Assembly: GCA_013398615.1 (NCBI GenBank)
Contig: VZSR01001459.1
Location: forward strand, 8,621,080 to 8,685,079
DNA: 64,000 bases
DNA from: Brachypodius melanocephalos
Lineage: Eukaryota; Chordata; Aves; Passeriformes; Pycnonotidae
Reading direction: 5' to 3'
Each line of letters starts with the position of its first letter. The first letter of the stretch is position 1. Positions 25,038 to 36,700 of the stretch are shown piece by piece. Both the position numbers and the translations under genes were made by a program. Below the pieces are notes generated by a model. The model worked only from the letters and a program-made list of their open reading frames with translations. It made no database searches and was not told the origin of the DNA.

Positions 25038-28000
25038 GTAAGTAATTATAGACACAGTATGACAACTAACAACAGTATCTTTTATTCTCTAGTGTTCTCA
25101 GTAGCCTCTCAAATGAAAGAAGAGAATTGGAAGGTTACCTTAGCTGTGTGTCTGAATCTGGGACTGTATTACCAGAAACTGCAGTGTATTGCCTTTATTA
25201 TTACCTATTAGAATGCAATTTAACTTCTGGCCCCTTAATAAAACCCTTCCTATAGATGCATTAATAAACAGAAGTTTATTTGATGTTCAATTTGGCTTTT
25301 GTTTCTTGTGCAGCATAAGGAATTCTAGGCAGTTGCATGGAGAATATTCTGCTGGGAGGCTTTTCCCCAGTTACATTTTATATTGGATAATCCAGGTTTA
25401 ATATTCAAAAATATGAGGTGTTTCATAAAGAAGCTGGTTTGATTTTTATGTTGATGACAGTTTCCATGAGTGCTGTGTGGTCTCAGCTCAGGTGTCACTA
25501 GAAGTGCAGCACCCAAAATCCAGGCATGCAGAGGAAGGGAAAGGGAGGCTTGGGATCCTCTTGGGGCAGGGAGGATTTTGGAAGAGCTGCTCCCCATTTC
25601 TGGAGGGACAGAGAGGGACAGCAGAGCCAAAGGGACTGTATGGTTCCTGCCTGGCCAGGATGGATCCCTTGGTACCTCCAGCCTTCCTGCAGCTGGGCTG
25701 GATGCCCTGCTGTGGGACTGAGAGATAGGACTTCAAAAGAGAGGGTGCAAAAACAATCCAAGCAGGGAGCCCTAAGCCAAAGCTTCAGCCAAAATAGGTT
25801 GGAATTTGAACTGAAATTAAAGATTTTTGAAGTCTAAGCTGAAGTCAGAGTAAAAAGGAGTTGAAGCCAGGGTTGAAATCATTGAAGCCCAGTATTATTA
25901 TCACGGTACAGTGTTATGTACTTGTTACAGCTCAAATAGGCCACAGCCTTAAGCAAGAATTTCCCCACAAACTACAGCTAGCCTATTGTTAGCATGACCT
26001 GGCAGCCTTTGCAAAACTGCAGCGTTTCAAAGCCCTTGCTATCTGCATGTGTTGTGCTTTCCCAGTTCTTCTCCTGCTGTATCCCACCAGGGCTGGGCTA
26101 TGTGGATCTATAGGTTTTCCTGTGCTTGCTGTTCTGTCTCTCATCTGTTTTCCTGTGGTGCCTCACCTCGAGGCAGCAGCAGATGCCTGGGGGCAGATCA
26201 TGTTCCCATGTCTCCCATCTGCACCCTCTCAGCTCACATTTAGGCTTTGTCTACCCTGATAAACTCAACCATATTTCCTTACCAGCTTGCTGTCAGTTGC
26301 TATATATTGATCCTCAGTGAATGCAGTGATCTGCACTCCGAGTGACTAATTAAATATGCCATAAATCTGCAAGAGAATGAGTGCTTCAAGTACCAGAACT
26401 CCTTTTTTTTTTTTTGTGTAACAAAAAAAAATATCTCGTTAAAAAAATCGTGTTCTAACCACAAGTGATTAAAACCTAGTTTGAAGTTCTTTTACCAGTG
26501 ACAGAAGTGTATAAACTATTGCACAGTGATGCTTACAGAGCTGCAGGCATTGCCCAGAAATTCAGAGGTCTAAAGTCCAGTGAGTAATATTCATAAAGAG
26601 TAAAAAGGGAAAGATGTAATCAGGTTTGTGTACCTCAGATGTCACTTCTCTGATGTTTTGGGGAAACCAAATTAATTCCCTTGGCACTGATGCTTTTGGA
26701 GAAGAGACACCAGTTTGGGATTTCTTGGATGTAGATGTGCAACTCAATCCAAATGGGATTTTTTTGGCCATAAACACCTGTGGGTGCTGTGTTACCTTCT
26801 GCTGACAGGTGCAGCACACACAGGGAAATATCCATGTGCTGTGGCCTGTCCTGGCACAGTCAATTCAGGTATTTTGCTTCCTCCCCTGGAAGGAGGCTCT
26901 GGTAGCAGAAGATTAACCCTGCACCAGTTAAATTATCACTGGCAAGAAAAATGCCTTGTCCCTCCCCAGACAGAGGGAAGGATATTCAGGGGAATAAACT
27001 GATATTTGATGCCTGAAAGTTGCCAAACTCCACTGCAGTGGGCCAGAGACCCCTTCAGTACGGATCTAGGAGTGATTTATTGCTGAGGTGAGATACAAGG
27101 TCTGTGGCTTGTGTCTGCAGTGAGAGTTTTCTTTAAAAAACCCCAAAATACTGCTCTCATCTCATGGACTTAGCTTGGGTTCTCCTTCTCCTTTTCCTCC
27201 TCCTGACCTCTGGCAGCAGAGAAGTGTTTGTCTTGACTGAAACAAAATTCAATGCTTGTACTTAAACAGCTGCTCTTACAGGGCTGAGTGACTCCCTGTC
27301 CCTTCCATTTGCATATCCATCTATAAAATGATACTGATTAGTCTAAAACTCTTTGAACATTGCTGTAATTCAGCAGCAACATTTAGATAAACAAAATGCA
27401 TGTTTATAAGGAACAATTTAATAACCTTTATGCAACTTTGTTGATAAGAAAATGGTTAAGAATTGAAATCCACTGGTTCTATGATAGTGCAGGCCTGGAA
27501 GAACTTGTATATAGAAAAAATTATTAAAGTTTTATTACAGCAATGTAACAGTAACAATTTTAGTCAAAACCAGTTGGCTTCAGTTTGCAGTGGGTGTTGT
27601 GAGCTCTGCAGACAGTCCTCAGCAAATACATTCAGAAATGTATTTAAATAGTACAGGTAAATGAATTCTAACAAATGTAATAAATTTACAGGAAGTGATA
27701 TAAATTATGCAAAATATGCCTTTGTAAGTATGTGGCAAACGCAGATTTATGAGATAAATAATTAAAGCAGTTATGAATACATATTTATCTTCCTTTTTTT
27801 TTTTAATATTCAAGAAAATCCCTGAAATTCTAATGGAGTTTTGGCTGTTCCGTTCCCTTCATTACACTGTGGTGGTTTTTATCCAGTTTGAAGGGCAGTG
27901 GAGTTGAGACCAGAATATTTCTGCTGCAATACCAGTTGTTAAGATCTGTGATCTTTTTGCTCTCCTGTTTTGGTTTGGGACATTTCTGTCTTCTCAGTGA

Positions 28001-28252
28001 CATTTCAGGGCCCATTTCAGTTGATGCAGAAACGTGGAATTCCCAGTGACTGATGGCTTTTTGTCACAAAATGCCACAGCTTCAGTGGGAGTTTGCTGAG
28101 TATCGATCGCAGGATTAGGCTGAATAAAGCCAAACAGCATTCCCAGAAATATTTACTGCACGAGGGAGCCTCCTGGGGTGCAGGATTTGGATTTCAGCAC
28201 TGCCCCTTGGCTAAATAGAAGTGTCATGCCATGGAAAAATGCCCTATAAATA
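25038..28252. other. Unique noncoding sequence, no gene seen
   Basis: Open frames at 25470-25837 overlap in three plus-strand and three minus-strand phases, which marks them as chance products of a stop-poor GC-rich patch. An unexplained quasi-repeat of 'gaag(t/c)' words runs through about 25825-25895. A T-run lies at 26402-26416, followed by A-runs. The part from 27280 to 27800 is AT-rich. Confidence 0.55.
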
Positions 28253-28500
28253 CAGAATTATTGAACCAGAGTTAAGGCTGGGAAAGTTCTCCAAGGTAAT
28301 GTTGAGTCCTACCATGACCCCAACACCACTGTGCTGGCCACTAAACCACATCCCCAGGTGCCACATCCACACGTTTTTCAGACACTTCCAGGAACTGTGA
28401 CTCCACAACTGCCCTGGGCAGCTCTTCCAGTGCCTGACCACCCTTCAGTGAAGGAATTTTCCCCAGTATCCAACCTCAGGCCACTTTCTCTCATTCTGAC
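28253..28500 (-). mobile_element. CR1 LINE 3'-end fragment, minus strand
   Basis: This is about 250 bp of antisense CR1. It reads 'cagaattattgaaccagagt', then 'ttgagtcctaccatgacccc', 'ccacatccacacgtttttca', 'gactccacaact', 'ctgggcagc', 'ccagtgcctgaccacccttc', 'agtgaaggaattttcc' and finally 'ctcaggccactttctctcat'. The order matches the reverse complement of a CR1 3' region, so the element's tail is at the left. It is truncated at its 5' side (right end) and is old, judging from scattered differences. Confidence 0.92.
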
Positions 28501-29112
28501 AGTTTTTAACTGGGAGACGAGCCCAACCCCCAGAATTTTAAGTCTTTATGTCTTTTTTAAAGGCTGTTTTGGGTGTTTAGAGGTTGCAGAGCTGTGAACA
28601 GGCATTCTCTTTCTATTTGGAACTCCTTTGGCAGGTGAAGTAACGGTGGAAGGAAGTGTCACATTCTCAAAAGTGAAATTCGGGTATTGCACAGCTACTG
28701 TGGCTTTGATTTGAATCACAAAGATCCTCAAATGAAAACAGAGCTTTGAAGTTTCAGGGAAATGTTAAAATTCGCTCTCCTGTTTCTCCACCAGCGTGAC
28801 TTTGTCTGGACGTCCAGACCTAAAAGCTGTTATTGACACACACAAATCTCCTTTCAAGTGGGTGATCAGCACTGGGGCTGTGCTCTTCTGCTAAGCAGAT
28901 TGGAATAGAGCTTTTTAAAAATGACCACACATGAAAGGCTGTTTCCCTGCCTCAAACCCATCCTGAACAAAGTGAGTGCTGTTCCATCTCATAAAGACGG
29001 ATGATTGACGTTATACAGTGCATGAAATTTCCCTTTTCAGAATCACGACATTTTTTTAATAAAAAGTGGAGATAATGCTGGGAGCTAATAATTACACTAT
29101 ATCCACCCCCAA

Positions 29113-29113
<1 letters not shown>
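28501..29113. other. Unique noncoding sequence
   Basis: No gene or further repeat was recognised between the CR1 copy and the A37 run. The sequence becomes AT-richer towards the right. Confidence 0.5.

Positions 29114-29150
<37 letters not shown>
29114..29150 (+). repeat. A37 homopolymer
   Basis: An uninterrupted run of 37 A residues. It could be a retroposon poly(A) tail or a slippage-expanded run, and the length may be inexact because of assembly. It gives the poly-Lys part of a 158-codon frame. Confidence 0.95.
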
Positions 29151-29152
<2 letters not shown>

Positions 29153-29730
29153 TCCATCTGGGGGAAGGAACGAAACAATGTGTCTTTACAGAGAATGCAA
29201 TTAAGCAAAGCCAGATTAGAGGAAGCACTGAGGGTAAGCGACATGCCTTATTATCTCCAATGTGTAAATTTAATTTTCTTTTTTCCTCATAATTCTTCTT
29301 CCCCCAGCAATTTTTTCCCTCACCCCGTGGAGATCGACTTGCAACAGCTTCATTTTCCTATTGATCTATTTAATATTTTTCCATCGTGCATAATAAAACA
29401 CCAAACAGAATTTGCTATCAATGCACGAGCAGCCTTTCTATCTCTGGGAAAGAATGAGATAATATTGTTGCAAAAAAATGTTCTCCCTGGGGTAGATGAT
29501 GACATTAACATTTTTGTTAGGGAAGGAGTGGCTCAACATTAAATCTCGAAATTACCAGTATTTATCAGAGCCACTCACAGAAGTGGAGGGGAAAGGTGAA
29601 ATGGCTGAGTAAATATCATCTTCTCTGCATCTCTAAAGGCGACGCTAAAAAGGCATTAAAATAAGGATAGAAAGACTCCCATCAGGAATATTTATCAGAG
29701 GTGCTTCATCTTGATGACAAATCTAAGACA
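29151..29730 (+). promoter_or_regulatory. Transposon-free block with exon candidate (possible conserved element)
   Basis: This is about 580 bp free of recognisable repeats, with many TTTAAT, ATTTA and 'tatttatcagag' words. 'tatttatcagag' occurs twice, near 29559 and 29690, about 130 bp apart. The block contains the 42-nt exon candidate described separately. Such texture is common in regulatory sequence near developmental genes, but this is inference without an alignment. Confidence 0.25.
29192..29233 (+). CDS. Candidate 42-nt in-frame microexon (unconfirmed)
   Basis: The acceptor 'tgtgtctttacag' and the donor 'agg|gtaagc' bracket 42 nt that are open in phase 0 and encode RMQLSKARLEEALR, a peptide with coiled-coil-like character. 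The length is a multiple of three, so inclusion would keep frame. The pyrimidine tract is only moderate, and the reading frame continues open on both sides, which weakens the case. I do not recognise the peptide. With the candidate at 8823-8858 it is one of two symmetric plus-strand exon candidates. Confidence 0.18.
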
Positions 29731-32700
29731 AGACACGCATGGCAATGTCTGTTGATGTGAAGAGTTTGTTAATAGCAGGTTTGGTTTTCTAAAAGTGAGA
29801 TTTTTTTGTCCCCAGGACAAAGAATAACTGGTTTTGTGAAGGCAAGGATGTATTGTAGATTAGTTCTGCACAACTGGACAAGGAGAGGAGTGGCACCATC
29901 TGCTAAACAAACCACTTTGAGGTTAGAATTCTGTGAGTGCCTTTTCCTTGCTAAAAAAGAATTTGTGTGCAAACAGGGTTGGTGTAAGCGAGGATGTGTA
30001 AGGAATTATGGTCACACCTAATGCAGGTTGTAGGAAGGCTGGACGATTCTGTCCCACTGTATTCAAAGATCTGCATGTGTGTCATCATTTCTGAGCTCTT
30101 ACAAACACAAATCAGACCTGGACTATGAGCATTTGTAATTTAAAAATTATCAATGAAACAAAACTCGCTGTTGCTGAAATAATGAAATATTTTGAGTGAT
30201 GAGTCCCACTGAGACTGTGGCAACCTGAGCGTGGGCAATCTGTGAATAGGAAAGGGGAAATTGCTGGTTGTGAGTTCATCCCTGATTGGTATTTGATGTT
30301 ATTGTCCTTGAAGAAGGTCCTGCCCTGAAGAGGAGATGATGGAAGGTGATGACTTCTTGCCATTAATGTCCTTGTATCATAAAAACGTCTGAGTTTATTG
30401 CCATGGAGTCGATAATAGCAGCAAAACAACACCAATTTAATTCCTGATGTGTGCTCCAATTGCACAGGGTGCATTTCCCTGCTCCCCAGTTCGTGTAGGA
30501 ATTGTTTTGGTGTAGGGAGTTGTGCTAATTATGGATGCTGCACACTGAGGTGTGTTAGTCATGAATCTTGGCTTGGAGAGGAGAAGACAAGACTTTATAA
30601 ATGAGATTCGTTTAGGCAGCATGTCATCAAATGACCTGATAAGTAGGGCTTCATCTGGGTAATGATTAGGTTTTATGTACTATTACAAGGATTGATTTCC
30701 TAGAAAGGCAATGAGCAAAAAAACTGTATCTACAGCAGATTTTATCTGGCTGAGCAAATTACCTGACAAGACCCAAACCAGACTTTTAATTTCTGAAAGG
30801 CCAAGATTTTGACTCCTTATCCAGAATACTCTGTGTTCTGTGTTGTGGATCACTACACTTATTTTGAATGAGTTATTTTGAGAGGAAAATATATCTCAGT
30901 TCCCACAGAAGTGTCTGACCGCCTTCACTTCCCAGCTAAAGGGATTTCTTACACACTGGGACAAGCTCAGTAGTCACAAGTCTGGAAATGGTCTTGAAGT
31001 GGCTTTATTGAAGGTTTTTAGAATGGAATCTTATGCTTGTGGAAGTCAAAGGCAAAAATTTCACTGACAGTAATTCTTTATGGTGGGGGCCTTCATTTAC
31101 AACCTCAGGAAGGTTTCCATGAAGGTAAGAACTGAGTTTTATGATAATGCAGGTATTTTGGATATAAAAATCATTTTTGATGTAGGAGAGCCATAGAGTC
31201 GTTACCAAGCAGCTTTTTACTTCACCTGCAGAACAGAGTAAGCATAAATTTCTCTGGGTGTTTTCCTGGTGGGTTTTAATTTTTGCTCCAGAGCCAAACA
31301 GGCACTGTTTCCTTTAAATTGACTTTGTCAAAGTTTATCAGCTTTTGTCTTTTGTGTTGGTCCCTTTGTTACCCCAAAAAAACCCTAAAATATTAGTGTA
31401 GAAAAGAGCTGAGTAAGAATTAACTACTGTCTGCACCTGGGATTGGTAAAAAGAAACACCCACAAACTTTCCTTCAGATGAAATTAGAGCAAAATGTAGA
31501 AACATCCTTCAGATCCTGCTCTTTAATGGGTGTTAATGGAGGGCTGGGCCTTGGTTTTGTCTTCAGGAATCCTGAAGAAAAAGATTTCAGTTGGATATAA
31601 ATGTGAAAGAAAATATAAATATACAAATATTTTTTGTTGTTGCATGGCTGCTCTCTGATCCAAAAATTAGAAGGATTTTATTGAACTAAGTCCTGGAAGT
31701 CCACAGTTTCTTTTTACATTGTTTTATTTTGGAAGATACGGATCCTTGAGCTCTGGGGTTGGCGGATTTATGGTTGGGCTTGGCAGAATTACACAAGGAA
31801 TTCTTTCAGCAGTGGAGGTGTTGGGATGAATCATATTCCTGCAAACTTCTGGGCAGCCTTTGCAAAACAAAAGCCAGATCTGAGGCTGGAGGAGTGTCTT
31901 TCAATGCATCCATGTAAATAGGGATTTTAGAAATGAAATATTCCTTCTGAATTATTCATGTAGAGTCGGGGACTTTCATTTCCACTGCGCTGACCTCTCC
32001 ATCTTGGTCTCCCTCTTTCATTTCTCGGGTTTTCTCCCAAAATTTACCCAAATAACAGGACTATTTGTAAGCAGGGTGATTTCCTCCCCGTTTCCCACAC
32101 CTGGTCGTTCCCTCTGTAACTGGAGTTTATCACACCCAGCCGAGCTCTGTGACACATTTTATGGCTCTGAGCATCCACCCCTGGAGGCACAGGGATTTCC
32201 CACCCCACGCAGGGATTTCTGAGCAGTTTTATGATATTTTTCTGGCTGCTGAGGCTGTAGAATGTGCTGACACAGAGGGAAGCTCCCTGTTGTGAGTGCT
32301 TTCCCTCAACCTCGGTGTTGACTTCAATCCTCCCAGCAGGAAGGAAACACTGAGGGATGAAAACAGGATTGTGCTCCCTGAGCTACAGAGGTGGGCTGAA
32401 GGTTTAAACTCAGTGTCTGGGGCTGCAGGAAAAGGGAGAGAAAAGTCCTAGGCTTGAAAATTTTTTTTAATTATTATTTTTATTATTATTTTGAATTTTT
32501 TTAATTCTAACCCATCATTCGATCCAAACTCTTTTGTGGTAATTTCTGTTTAAATTCAGTAACATTTTATTCACGTTAACAGCCTTAATTCAATAAATAC
32601 AAATTGAAATTGTTGATAACAAAGTTTTTCAAGAGCTCCAGAATAGGAGCTCAGTGCCTGAATCTCTCTTTCTGTTGGATTCAGTATTGATTTGCCATCT

Positions 32701-33544
32701 CATTTGCCTCAGTTCAACTTGAATTCTGGAAAGGCTCCCTTGTGTTATGATAGTGTTCTTTTGTCTTTTCTTGGTTTTATTTTTCCTTGCAAAAAGCTGA
32801 AACAAGCATGATTAATTTGAAAGGATGAGATTTATTTCAATTTAGCAGATGTATTTGAGACCACTTGTAAAACAACTTCGAGGCCTTGAACACAAATGGC
32901 TGTTACAAAGACTCTTTGTATTTAAAATAGAAGCCTAGACAGATATTAATAATGAAAAAGGCCCATAAATGACCTTTTCTTCACTTTTATGGAGTAAATG
33001 CAGTATTGAATTTTTCATCTGTTGTTTTCTTTTGAAATGTGAAAGATCACAAGAATGAAAGCAGGTGAATTAGATTGTATTCTCCACAGACACAACCTCG
33101 ATGCTGTAGCAGTGTTTGGATAGAAGAGAATTATTTTTTCATTTATTCTGTATATTTTCTTGATCTCCATTCAGTATTACTGCTCCACATTTTCATGATC
33201 TAATTTTATTCATTTTTACAAATGCAATAACATTTCTTTTGTTGTTTTCTCTCAGCTTTTTTTTTGCCCCGTCACGCTTCAAGTCTGAGGAAGTTCATTT
33301 TTCTGGTAGTCAATGGGGCACCTTCCTCTGAAATAAATCAGGACAACCCTGAGCAGCCCTAGAAGAGAAATAAGTTTATGGCTAGCAAAGAATCGCTCCT
33401 ATTATGCTATCACCTTATAATTAAAAATCATAAATCCGTGCATTAGGAGTGGCTGCCAGGTGGAATGTCAGCACTGGGGAGAGGAGAAGAGCGATCCTGA
33501 GCAGGAGGAGAGTGAACAGGCAGAAGGGACAAGGGCTGGGTCAG
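29731..33544. other. Unique noncoding sequence with an AT-rich tract
   Basis: No gene or transposon was recognised. A (TTA)n/T-rich tract lies at 32459-32510, and much of 32460-33260 is AT-rich. Confidence 0.5.
32459..32510 (+). repeat. AT-rich low complexity, (ATT)n-like
   Basis: T runs alternate with TTA/ATT units for about 50 bp. Confidence 0.75.
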
Positions 33545-33760
33545 ATCCCAGATTGGTTTGGGATGGAAGGGACCTCAAAGCTCATCCAGCCATGGGCAGG
33601 GACATCTCCCACTGTCCCAGGGTGCTCCAAGCCCCAATGTCCAGCCTGGCCTTGGGCACTGCCAGGGATCCAGGGGCAGCCACAGCTGCTCTGGGCACCC
33701 TATGCCTCCCCACCCTCATTCTGAGCAATTTCTTCCTTAAATTTCATCCTAATCTCCCTT
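33545..33760 (-). mobile_element. CR1 LINE 3'-end fragment, minus strand
   Basis: Antisense CR1 wording: 'ggatggaagggacctcaaag', 'ctcatccagccatgggcagg', 'actgtcccagggtgctccaa', 'ccagcctggccttgggcact', 'ccagggatccaggggcagcc', 'acagctgctctgggcaccct' and 'agcaatttcttcct'. A short stretch is missing after 'ctcatccag' relative to the usual consensus. The same copy type occurs at 49427-49667 on the other strand, which suggests a shared subfamily. Confidence 0.93.
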
Positions 33761-36700
33761 CTTGTAGATATCCAGGAGGCTCCTTTTGGTCAGACAGTTT
33801 TACACCTCCCTGAATTGTTGGCCTTGGGATTTATTTCTGAAAGTTGTGTTATTGTTATTTTTCACAAGCCCTCAGCGCTGGTTTGGAGCAGCCTGTGGGC
33901 TGCCCCTGCCACAACCAGCTCATCTCTGAAGCTCCTGCTGAAGGGGGAATGGATGAATGCAGGGGAGGAGCAGCAGAACCCGTGGTGCTTTGGCTAATGA
34001 AGCCATTTGTATTCTTGCCGAGCAAGTTGCAGTAAGAAACAGAGCTTGGAGGGAACAAACCCTTACCGGGGGTGGCCCTGCAGCCTCTGGGGTGCTGCAG
34101 GCTGGGAGCAGAGCCCTGGGGTGTCTGGCATGTGCCCCCATATCACATTTGCTCCAGATTTCAGCCTGATTTTCTTGCATAGCTCCCAAGCCAGGGAATC
34201 AATGGGACTTGGTTCAGTCAGAGTGAGAAATCAAAGAATTTTCAGCAGTGGTTTCTTGTCAGCACTGGCTGAGTTGACCAAAGCCTAAGTTTATTCTCTC
34301 TCTCTGGGGCAATGTAGGGGATGAAGTTGTCTTAAAAATACCCCATCCCTGCCAAAATAAACCCTCCCTGCTGATGGGACCTTTGAGATGGTGGGACATG
34401 ACCTGAGCCCAGCCAGCTCTGCTTTCCAGGACTAAGAGGCTCATACATGAGAGATTAATGGGATTTTCCCCAGTACAGAGCAGAGCATTTTGCCCTGCTC
34501 TAACCCTTTCCATAATGCTTCACTCAACTTTCAGCTCTTTTCACGCCTTTGTTCATTCCTGAGACATTAAAATGCTCATTAGCATTATTTTTTTTTCCCT
34601 GACACTTCTGAGCTTTGCCATTCCTGTGGGTGACCCAGGAATGAGGGAAGGAGATGGGATGCCCTTGCTGAGAGGTGTTGGAGGGAAACAGACACCCAGA
34701 GAGTGACTGTGCATGAAACCTGGTGCTTACTGAGGGGGAAGATCCTCCTGGAAAAGGACACACAGAGCCTGGAACCCTAAAACCTTCTGAAGGACAGGGA
34801 ATTACCCACAAGCTTAAATCTTGTGCCTGTGCTGTGCTGAAGGGCTGAACCAGGAGCTGATGCTGATTTCCCTGCCCCTCCTGCAAGCCAATAATGCAAA
34901 TCCCTGTCAGTTCTGTTAGTTTACACATTGATTGATTGATTTTAAATGTTCAGCTCCTGAACAGGAGTGTGGTGGTCCGTGTTTAGAAATACAATGCACA
35001 ATTATCCTGTGCTGGCCCCAGCAGCAAGAACTCAGCCTGCTGAGCTGGGCTTGGGCAGAGCCCTGTTGGTGCAGGAAGCATCAGCATCACTGCAGGAATG
35101 TGCAACAGCATGAGGGGACAATTTCTTGGGTTTTTTTAAATTTAAACCTTGTGGCTTTAATGGTGTCTGGGCTGGGGAAGTGGAACAAGGCAGAGAAATT
35201 TAACAGGAAAAGCGTCAGAGAGAAGCAGCAGAGCCTTGAGGTCTTGTGGTTGTCTCAGCATCTTGTAGGACTTGCTTGGCTCTCAGTGTGGGATTCTGCA
35301 CTGGATTTATTCTACACTTGAAGGAAAAAAGCCTCTAGTCATGGCTGAGAGAAGCTTTAGAAAGAGATACAACCTAAATAACAGGATGCAATAAGTACTT
35401 ATTGCAGTTGAATATGCATGTTCATGGCTCCAAACCCAAATGAAGCCAATGAAATTATTCCCTAAGTTTTGGATTTTCTTTTTTTTTTTTTTGGAGTTTT
35501 TTTCCCCATACCTAACACTGCATAGCAGCTTCCTGAATTTTAAGGGATGAATTCCAGTATCTCTGTTTACACCAGCTGATTACATTCCCTGCTGTAAGCT
35601 CCACTGTCAGGGATAAGTCTGCAGAGACCAGTATTTGCAAATTTATTGCCTCTCTATTTATTTGTAGGTAAAATATTCTCCAGTGATTCATCTCATCACT
35701 GGAGAATGCTTTTCCAAACAAATTGCATTGCTTCCTAAAATTTAATTCCTATTTCACATTCCTATTGTTTGCTTAGTTTATATCCTTTATGAAATGGCTT
35801 TGGGCAGGTTTCTTACAGCTTTAGAACCATCATGGCTCTGATATCACTGATGCATTTCCATCAGGGTGAGTGTGCTTTGCATTTCCTGTGCTTCTCAGTG
35901 GGTTGGAACCCAAGGATGGGATTCCATGTGCTGTCATACACGTTGCATTTGTTGGAAGATGCTCTCAGAAAGCCAAGGCTTGAGCATTTCGAGTGGTGCT
36001 GAGATAAGCAGAGTGGATATATCTGGTTTTGTGTTAAAGCTCGCTCCCAGCACCACTTGAACTTGTTGAAATTCAGTTGATTCAGCTCATTTACAGCATC
36101 TGGGAGATGCTGCAAGACAAGAGGTTTCCTTTGAAGAGCTGTGGTTTTATTTATATTACCGTGGTGTTTGGAGTTCCAGTCACAGACCTTGCGTTCTAAG
36201 GCGCTTCAGAGAGAAACCAAAAAAGGCCTTTTTTGCTTCAGAAAGTTTAAAGTTTTTCATCAGAAGGCAGGAGAGGGTACAGATTACAGTGCACAAGAGG
36301 CTCCATGAAGTAATTCCAGTCAGCATGAGCTCTGCAGCTTCACAGATGTGGAGGATTTTAATGAAAGCTTTGCATGGACACAGATATGTTGTGCTTAGAG
36401 AGTGCCTTTTGGTTTTTTACAGCTTAAAGGAAAGGAGGAAGATTGGAAAGGAGGTAGATGTAAAAAAAGAAAAAAATCATTCATTTTGGGGGCATCGCTT
36501 TGAAAGGAAATCTCAATTCTTATGGTTGCACTTAAAATTTCTCTGCTCAGGAGAGGAAGTGTTTCTATTGTATTATGCTTTACCAAATCTCTGTTTTACA
36601 TGATTACAAATGCTGCTCACGGTTCTGAGCATCAGCAAAGTCCTGTTGTGATATTTATCCCGGGGTAAGAGCCCAGAGCTGCTGCTGGAGTGTGACCCAG

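Noticed and set aside
29066..29542. 158-codon open frame across the A37 run
   Set aside because: It depends on poly-Lys from the homopolymer. Only the 42-nt splice-bounded part is kept as a candidate.
33449..33813. Open frames of 91-117 codons
   Set aside because: They lie across the antisense CR1 fragment. CR1 3' UTR sequence often leaves chance open frames.
35819..35865. Exon-like segment between 'tttcttacag' and 'cagg|gtgagtg'
   Set aside because: 47 nt, out of frame by length, and no protein similarity recognised.
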